Positions 5,019-8,467 of a stretch of 8,467 nucleotides of DNA are shown piece by piece (within the stretch, counting starts at the first letter, position 1; each line of letters begins with the position of its first letter). The position numbers and the translations under genes are program-made. The notes beneath the pieces were generated by a model, which was not told the DNA's origin, searched no databases, and saw nothing but the letters and a program-made list of their open reading frames with translations. Location of the stretch: the NCBI GenBank assembly GCA_902478455.1, contig CABSLJ010000112.1, positions 1-8,467 on the forward strand, written 5' to 3'. The DNA is from an uncultured Oscillospiraceae bacterium. GTDB taxonomy: Bacteria; Bacillota; Clostridia; Oscillospirales; Acutalibacteraceae.

Positions 5019-5742
5019 TGAATATCACCTCGATGTTAGAACCGGTTTCCCGGCGGTATTCCTTTACGGTACGGACGGCGATGCGCGCCGCCTCCTCTCT
5101 TGGGAAATGGTATTCCCCGGTGGAGATGCAGCAAAAGGCGATGTTTTGCAGATGATGGGCGTCCGCGAGCTCCAGGCAGGAGCGGTAGCAGGAAGAGAGG
5201 AGCAGACGGTCCTCCTTTGTAGGCGTTCCACTGATGATGGGACCTACGGTGTGCAGGACCCAGCGGCAAGGGAGATTGTAGGCCGACGTGATTTTTGCCC
5301 TGCCGGCAGGCTCTTTCCCGCCCTGCCGCTGCATGATGTTGTGACAGGTCAGCCGCAGCTGCACTCCCGCCGCCGAATGGATGGCGTTGTCGATGCAGTT
5401 GTGGCAGGGCGTAAAGCAGCCCAATAGCGCGCTGTTGGCGGCGTTGACAATCGCATCCGCCCGCAGGGTGGTGATGTCCCCCTGCCAAAGGCGGAGCCCC
5501 GGCTCCAGAGGCCTCAGGTCGTCGGGGGACACAATCCCCTTCCGAAGGCTCTCACCGGTCAGGTAGGCGTCCTGTACCGCCAGAAATTCCTGCTCCGCCG
5601 GCGCCGGCGGACGCATGTTCATCAGAGAGCGCAGCAGCCGTTTCCGCTCTTCCGGAGCGTCCGGTATTTTCAGGGTGGAATATGCGGAATTTTCTTTCAG
5701 CAGGTATTGTAAAAGGTATTGTAATTGTTCGTTTTCCGTCAT
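4951..5742 (-). CDS. Zinc-type macrodomain protein-ADP-ribose hydrolase
   Basis: This is a 263-residue member of the SirTM-linked macrodomain family, which removes ADP-ribose that the partner sirtuin attaches to protein. An N-terminal helical extension (about residues 1-75) precedes the macro fold: QGDIT at 87-91, AIVNAANSALLGC at 97-109, HTVGP at 164-168 and the ribose-binding STGEYHFP at 207-214. The CFTPCHNCIDNAIH segment (109-122) is the Cys/His-rich insert that binds the catalytic zinc in this subfamily. That marks it as a Zn-macrodomain rather than a plain MacroD; the exact ligands are inferred. The ATG at 5742 has AAGGAG 6 bases upstream. Its 3' end overlaps sirTM by 68 nt, so the eraser is translated first and the writer is coupled to it. 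Confidence 0.93.
   Translation of the reverse strand: MTENEQLQYLLQYLLKENSAYSTLKIPDAPEERKRLLRSLMNMRPPAPAEQEFLAVQDAYLTGESLRKGIVSPDDLRPLEPGLRLWQGDITTLRADAIVNAANSALLGCFTPCHNCIDNAIHSAAGVQLRLTCHNIMQRQGGKEPAGRAKITSAYNLPCRWVLHTVGPIISGTPTKEDRLLLSSCYRSCLELADAHHLQNIAFCCISTGEYHFPREEAARIAVRTVKEYRRETGSNIEVIFNVFQNRDYDIYLSLLGKHTAAE
5019..5031 (-). promoter_or_regulatory. Internal ribosome binding site for sirTM within the macrodomain gene
   Basis: On the minus strand, GAGGTGAT (5031-5024) is an eight-base match to the anti-Shine-Dalgarno complement. The spacing from GAGGTG to the sirTM ATG is 7 bases. The site lies within the codons for the NIEVIFN part of the macrodomain protein, about 75 bases before its stop, and fixes the sirTM start at 5018. 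Confidence 0.85.
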
Positions 5743-5837
5743 GGACGTCTCCTTCCCGCCGCCTTAGACACATGGACCCGTCGATTGTCCGCGTGAGCCA
5801 TTCTGACGCGTGCAGCCGACGCGGCTCGAAATCAGGC

Positions 5838-5866
5838 TTGCCTTTTTTTGTCTGTAAGGCTATAAT
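5838..5866 (+). promoter_or_regulatory. Rightward sigmaA-type promoter with no gene downstream
   Basis: TTGCCT (5838-5843), a 17-base spacer and a perfect TATAAT (5861-5866) form a good promoter reading right. The first + strand gene in that direction is hxlR, about 1 kb away, beyond the minus-strand MBL gene. Predicted start near 5873. The -10 lies inside the palindrome at 5857-5871. Confidence 0.55.
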
Positions 5867-5871
5867 AGCCT
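5857..5871. promoter_or_regulatory. Perfect 15-bp palindrome 1 (putative operator over a -10 box)
   Basis: AGGCTATAATAGCCT is a perfect 7-1-7 inverted repeat that contains TATAAT on the + strand and TATTAT on the minus strand. It is followed with no gap by a second palindrome of the same length and geometry. Confidence 0.6.
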
Positions 5872-5886
5872 CAAACAGTCTGTTTG
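5872..5886. promoter_or_regulatory. Perfect 15-bp palindrome 2 (putative operator at the start site)
   Basis: CAAACAGTCTGTTTG is a perfect 7-1-7 inverted repeat. It sits at the predicted start point of the rightward promoter and in the spacer of the weak leftward candidate. A dimeric regulator bound here would affect both. Confidence 0.6.
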
Positions 5887-5934
5887 TACGGTTAGCGCCT
5901 TTTTTATATCAGGTTCCCAAAGGGATACTATTGG

Positions 5935-5963
5935 GACGGGGCGCGCCGTTCGGCGGCCCCGTC
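5935..5963. other. Long GC-rich hairpin downstream of the MBL gene
   Basis: GACGGGGC (5935-5942) pairs with GCCCCGTC (5956-5963). An inner CGCCG/CGGCG helix closes a TT loop, with G5943 bulged; 13 pairs in total. On the minus strand it follows the MBL stop by 5 bases but is not followed by a T-run; on the + strand it is followed by TCCTTTC. It may be a weak terminator or a 3' end stabiliser for either strand. Confidence 0.5.
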
Positions 5964-5968
5964 TCCTT

Positions 5969-6760
5969 TCAAGCGAAAAAGAATCCCGCCGTCATATCCA
6001 GATAGTTTTCACCGCTGTAAGCGGGGTACTGCTTTTTCACTTCCGCCTTGAAGCTTTCAGCGTCGGCGCAGACTCCGGCAATTTCTTTCAGTTTTTCAAG
6101 GTAATCGATCTTTGTCTGGGCGTCTTTCAAATCCTCCGGGGTGTAATGAGAGGTGAGGATCAGGTCGTAGCCCTGTGTGATGTAGTCCTTAAGCTGCGCG
6201 ATGATCGCATCGGCGTGTGCGGTTCCTGCAACGATGGAGTGGCAGTCGTGGCCGAGCATATGGGTGTAGACTGCGTTGATGGCGGGAATCTCCACGTCAA
6301 AGGCTTCTGCGGTCGGCCGGATGAGAAAATCGATTCCGCCGATGGTCAGTTTACCAGCGCCAATGACGTCGGTGATGCGGTGAATGGAGTTGTCAAAGCT
6401 GGAACCGAAAGCGCCTGTGAAGTTATCAATCAGCGCCTTCCCGCCGCCTGTCGCAGAATATTCGACGGCGTTCTGTGTTGCGTATTTGGGAACCTCCGGC
6501 AGAAAGGCGGCTCCTGCGCCGTGGTACGCCACCAACATCCCCGCAACCTCCATGCCCTTCAGGTAACCGGTCAGCTCACGGATGTTGTCAAAGAAGCAGG
6601 GCGATTCGAGGACGACCGCCTTGCCCTCCTTTTCGACGATGAAAACCTCGTTGCTGATGAGATCGTTGGTTTTGTAGGCATGCAGCCTGATTCCGCCGAA
6701 GTCGTAGACGTTCATTTCGCCCTTTTCAAGCGGAATGGCGGTGAAGGTATTTTTGTTCAT
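5969..6760 (-). CDS. Metallo-beta-lactamase-fold protein with degenerate metal motif
   Basis: This is a 263-residue cytoplasmic protein of an MBL-fold subfamily found in Firmicutes. The early strands (LHAYKTNDLISNEVFIVEKEGKAVVLESP, about 26-54) have the typical pattern. At the place of the catalytic HxHxDH motif the sequence is AYHGAGAAF (78-86), so only His80 remains. Possible later ligands persist: THMLGHDCH at 166-174 (His167, His171, Asp172, His174) and TSHYTPE with His205. It may be a mono-metal or non-catalytic relative. The substrate is unknown. The ATG at 6760 has GGAGG 8 bases upstream. It diverges from the HxlR-family regulator, which probably controls it. Confidence 0.75.
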   Translation of the reverse strand: MNKNTFTAIPLEKGEMNVYDFGGIRLHAYKTNDLISNEVFIVEKEGKAVVLESPCFFDNIRELTGYLKGMEVAGMLVAYHGAGAAFLPEVPKYATQNAVEYSATGGGKALIDNFTGAFGSSFDNSIHRITDVIGAGKLTIGGIDFLIRPTAEAFDVEIPAINAVYTHMLGHDCHSIVAGTAHADAIIAQLKDYITQGYDLILTSHYTPEDLKDAQTKIDYLEKLKEIAGVCADAESFKAEVKKQYPAYSGENYLDMTAGFFFA

Positions 6761-6824
6761 TGCGTGAACCTCCAGGAAGATTTTTTAGGACTTTGGAGCG
6801 GCCGTTCCCTCAGTTCTTGTCTTT

Positions 6825-6853
6825 ATTATAAAAGTACGGCAACCGGCCGTAAA
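6825..6853 (-). promoter_or_regulatory. SigmaA promoter of the MBL-fold gene
   Basis: On the minus strand, TTTACG (6853-6848), a 17-base spacer and a perfect TATAAT (6830-6825) lie about 65 bases before the gene start. A direct repeat, AAAGTACG, overlaps both boxes or their edges. No equally clear promoter was found for hxlR on the + strand. Confidence 0.65.
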
Positions 6854-6864
6854 GTACGCACTTT
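6831..6864. promoter_or_regulatory. Candidate HxlR-family operator repeats
   Basis: AAAGTACG occurs at 6831-6838 and 6851-6858, a 20-bp period, about two helical turns. The second copy is also the left arm of AAAGT-N4-ACTTT (6851-6864). The repeats flank and overlap the MBL promoter boxes in the space between the divergent genes. HxlR-type regulators act at such tandem or palindromic sites. Confidence 0.45.
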
Positions 6865-6908
6865 TTTGTGCCGTAGTTACCGGATGGATACCAAAGGAGA
6901 GGATTTCC

Positions 6909-7259
6909 ATGGAAAAGCAATTGCCGGCCTGCCCGGTGGAGACCACGCTCATGCTGATCAGCGACCGCTGGAAGGTGCTCATCATCCGGGACCTGCTCGG
7001 GGGCACCAAACGCTTCGGCGAGCTGAAAAAGTCCATCGGCGGGGTATCGCAGAAGGTGCTGACCGCCAACCTGCGCTCCATGGAGGAAAGCGGACTGCTG
7101 ACCCGCAAGGTCTACCCTGAAGTGCCGCCGCGGGTGGAATATACCCTGACGGAAACCGGATACAGCCTCAAGCCTGTTTTGGACGCCATGGTGGAGTGGG
7201 GCAATGGCTATAAGCAAAAAACATCGGAACGCAGTACCGACCGCGGCACAGCCGTCTGA
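6909..7259 (+). CDS. HxlR-family winged-helix regulator
   Basis: This is a 116-residue DNA-binding protein of the HxlR family (relatives include B. subtilis HxlR, YodB, CatR and HypR). The family core is visible from residue 8: CPVETTLMLISDRWKVLIIRDLLGG is the N-terminal helix pair, RFGELKKSIGGVSQKVLTANLRSMEESGLLTR (about 36-68) the helix-turn-helix, and PPRVEYTLTETG the wing. Cys8 is the only cysteine and occupies the position used by YodB and CatR to sense quinones and other electrophiles, so an electrophile- or oxidant-responsive repressor is plausible. The ATG at 6909 has GGAG 9 bases upstream. It diverges from the MBL gene, and ispDF follows 65 bases later without a terminator, so they may share a transcript. 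Confidence 0.92.
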   Translation: MEKQLPACPVETTLMLISDRWKVLIIRDLLGGTKRFGELKKSIGGVSQKVLTANLRSMEESGLLTRKVYPEVPPRVEYTLTETGYSLKPVLDAMVEWGNGYKQKTSERSTDRGTAV

Positions 7260-7324
7260 AATAGGAGATGCGGGATATGGAGACAACTGCCGGCGCCGGT
7301 GAGCCGGACGTGGAGGAATCTGCC

Positions 7325-8467
7325 ATGTTGCAACCGAAAAAAGAGAAAAAAACGCCGTTTGTCACAGCCGTGCTTGTGGCGGCGGGGAATTCCACCCGTA
7401 TGGGCGCGGGGGAGAACAAGCAGTTCCTGCCGCTTTGCGGCAAGGAGGCGGTCTGCCATACCATCGCGGCGTTTGAAACGTGCGATGTGATCGACGAAAT
7501 CGTCCTCGTCTGCCGGGAGGAGGACCGGGAACGATTCGCGGGATTGATCGGGCAATACGGGTTCCGGAAGGTGCGCGCGGTCACGCCGGGCGGAAGCACC
7601 CGCCAGCAATCGGTGCGCGCGGGCATAAGCGCGGCCTCTCCCGAAGCGGCTTATTTCGCCGTTCACGACGGCGCGCGCGCCCTCATCCGGCCGGAGACCA
7701 TCGAATCGGTCGTCCGCGCGGCCTTCTCCTGCTCGGCCGCAGCTGCCGGCGTTCCGGTCAAGGATACCATCAAGGTGGCGGACCCGGAGGGCCGTATTCT
7801 TTCCACTCCCGACCGCTCCGTCCTCTGGGCGGTGCAGACGCCGCAGGTGTTTGAAAGGGAGCTCTATCTCGGCGCACTCGCCAGAGCGGAGCGGGAAGGA
7901 GCCGATTACACCGACGATTGCCAGCTGATCGAACCGACCGGGACCAGGGTTCAGCTGTGCATGGGCGCTTATGACAACATCAAACTGACCACCAGGGAGG
8001 ACCTGCCGCTCGCAGAGGCTCTGCTGGGGGAAAAGAGGAGGAGCGTTATGACGCGCATCGGTCATGGCTATGACGTACACCGGCTGGTGGAGGGCCGTCC
8101 GCTGATTCTGGGCGGGGTGACCGTCCCCTATGCCAAAGGGCTGCTTGGGCATTCGGACGCCGATGTGCTGACCCACGCGGTCATGGACGCCCTGTTGGGC
8201 GCCGCCGCCCTCGGGGACATCGGCGCTCATTTTCCGGATACCGACGAGCGCTACCGCGGGGCGGACAGCATGGAGCTGCTGCGCCGTGTATGCGCTCTGA
8301 TCGCGGAACGCGGCTTTCACATCGGCAACATCGACGCCACCGTCCTGGCGCAGGCGCCCAAGCTAAAGCCCTATATCTCCCGCATGGCGGAGGGGCTCGC
8401 CGCGGCGTGCGGCGTGGAGCCCTCGTCTGTGAGTGTGAAGGCCACCACCGAGGAGGGCCTTGGCTTT
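7325..8467 (+). CDS. ispDF: Bifunctional IspD-IspF isoprenoid enzyme (3' end outside window)
   Basis: A single uninterrupted frame of 381 visible codons joins two enzymes of the MEP pathway. Residues 1 to about 241 are IspD, which makes CDP-methylerythritol from MEP and CTP (VLVAAGNSTRMG, NKQF, HDGARALI, VPVKDTIK, QTPQVF, IKLTTREDL). From Met242 on is IspF, which makes the cyclic diphosphate (RIGHGYDVH with metal ligands Asp250 and His252, HSDADVLTH with His284, DIGAHFPDTD, LAQAPKLKPY, VKATTEEGLGF). The window ends about 20 residues before the usual C-terminus. In the linker, LLGEKRRSVMTRIG, there is no stop, so this is a true fusion. The ATG at 7325 has GGAGG 8 bases upstream; an in-frame ATG at 7277 with TAGGAG would add 16 residues and is possible. 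Confidence 0.95.
   Translation, partial: MLQPKKEKKTPFVTAVLVAAGNSTRMGAGENKQFLPLCGKEAVCHTIAAFETCDVIDEIVLVCREEDRERFAGLIGQYGFRKVRAVTPGGSTRQQSVRAGISAASPEAAYFAVHDGARALIRPETIESVVRAAFSCSAAAAGVPVKDTIKVADPEGRILSTPDRSVLWAVQTPQVFERELYLGALARAEREGADYTDDCQLIEPTGTRVQLCMGAYDNIKLTTREDLPLAEALLGEKRRSVMTRIGHGYDVHRLVEGRPLILGGVTVPYAKGLLGHSDADVLTHAVMDALLGAAALGDIGAHFPDTDERYRGADSMELLRRVCALIAERGFHIGNIDATVLAQAPKLKPYISRMAEGLAAACGVEPSSVSVKATTEEGLGF

Larger units (their letters stand above)
5743..5968. other. Regulatory gene-free stretch upstream of the macrodomain-sirtuin operon
   Basis: No coding sequence is supported here. The stretch holds two abutting perfect palindromes (5857-5886), a good rightward promoter (5838-5866), a 6-bp hairpin (TCCCAA 5915-5920 with TTGGGA 5931-5936) and a long GC-rich hairpin (5935-5963). 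It also has a short AGCCG/CGGCT hairpin (5814-5826). No near-consensus leftward promoter for the macrodomain operon was found; CGTACA (5890-5885), 17 bases, TATTAT (5867-5862) is the best candidate and has a poor -35. Confidence 0.6.

Noticed and set aside
4152..5021. 289-codon + strand frame opposite sirTM
   Set aside because: The minus-strand frame matches SirTM throughout, so this one is a shadow.
6146..7120. 324-codon + strand frame opposite the MBL gene
   Set aside because: It crosses the divergent promoter region and runs into hxlR out of frame. It has no ribosome site and no family motif; the MBL frame shows conserved strands and a good ribosome site.
7277..7324. ATG at 7277 as the start of ispDF
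   Set aside because: It has a usable TAGGAG, but the 7325 ATG has a stronger GGAGG at 8 bases and lies close to where IspD proteins normally begin. It is kept as an alternative only.
7208..8320. Long minus-strand open frame (370 codons) opposite ispDF
   Set aside because: It is the mirror of a GC-rich real gene with clear IspD/IspF motifs, has no recognisable domain, and covers parts of hxlR as well.

Overview
The window looks like chromosomal DNA of a GC-rich, spore-forming, anaerobic member of the Clostridia, perhaps of the Ruminococcaceae/Oscillospiraceae type. The signs are two CotF-type spore coat genes, strong AGGAGG-type ribosome binding sites, a B. subtilis-like MazF, the non-mevalonate isoprenoid pathway and a thioredoxin reductase of the kind that has lost its NADPH motifs. 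This assignment is an inference. No rRNA, tRNA, CRISPR array, insertion sequence or phage gene was seen.

Layout. At the left edge (2-850, +) lie the end of nnrD (NAD(P)H-hydrate repair) and a coupled lipoprotein gene, closed by a strong terminator at 877-912. A solitary mazF toxin gene follows (1172-1543, +). It has no visible antitoxin and no alr neighbour, and a 15-bp direct repeat lies on each side of it. Next is a two-gene spore coat operon (1650-2125, +) with a sigmaG-like promoter candidate and a UUCG-loop terminator at 2254-2284. A compact redox module comes next: an ArsR-type repressor (2341-2670, -) diverges from an operon of a thioredoxin reductase-like flavoprotein and thioredoxin (2815-4010, +). 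The two promoters are near-consensus and overlap so closely that their -10 boxes are one base apart.

Convergent with the trx operon is a two-gene ADP-ribosylation operon on the minus strand: a zinc-type macrodomain ADP-ribosyl hydrolase (5742-4951) and a class M sirtuin, SirTM (5018-4137). The genes overlap by 68 nt. Upstream of it, a gene-free stretch holds two abutting perfect 15-bp palindromes and a rightward promoter that leads to no gene. Beyond that, a metallo-beta-lactamase-fold protein with a degenerate metal motif (6760-5969, -) diverges from an HxlR-family regulator (6909-7259, +). The right edge holds the start of a fused, bifunctional ispDF gene (7325 to beyond 8467, +), probably co-transcribed with hxlR.

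How the parts may fit. From about 2340 to 7260 almost every gene can be tied to redox or electrophile stress: a cysteine-containing ArsR, a thioredoxin system that may be ferredoxin-driven, reversible protein ADP-ribosylation, and an HxlR regulator with the conserved N-terminal Cys. The SirTM-macrodomain pair is here without the lipoate ligase and GcvH-like carrier that accompany it in Staphylococcus and Streptococcus. Its target is therefore unknown, and this is the most interesting point in the window.
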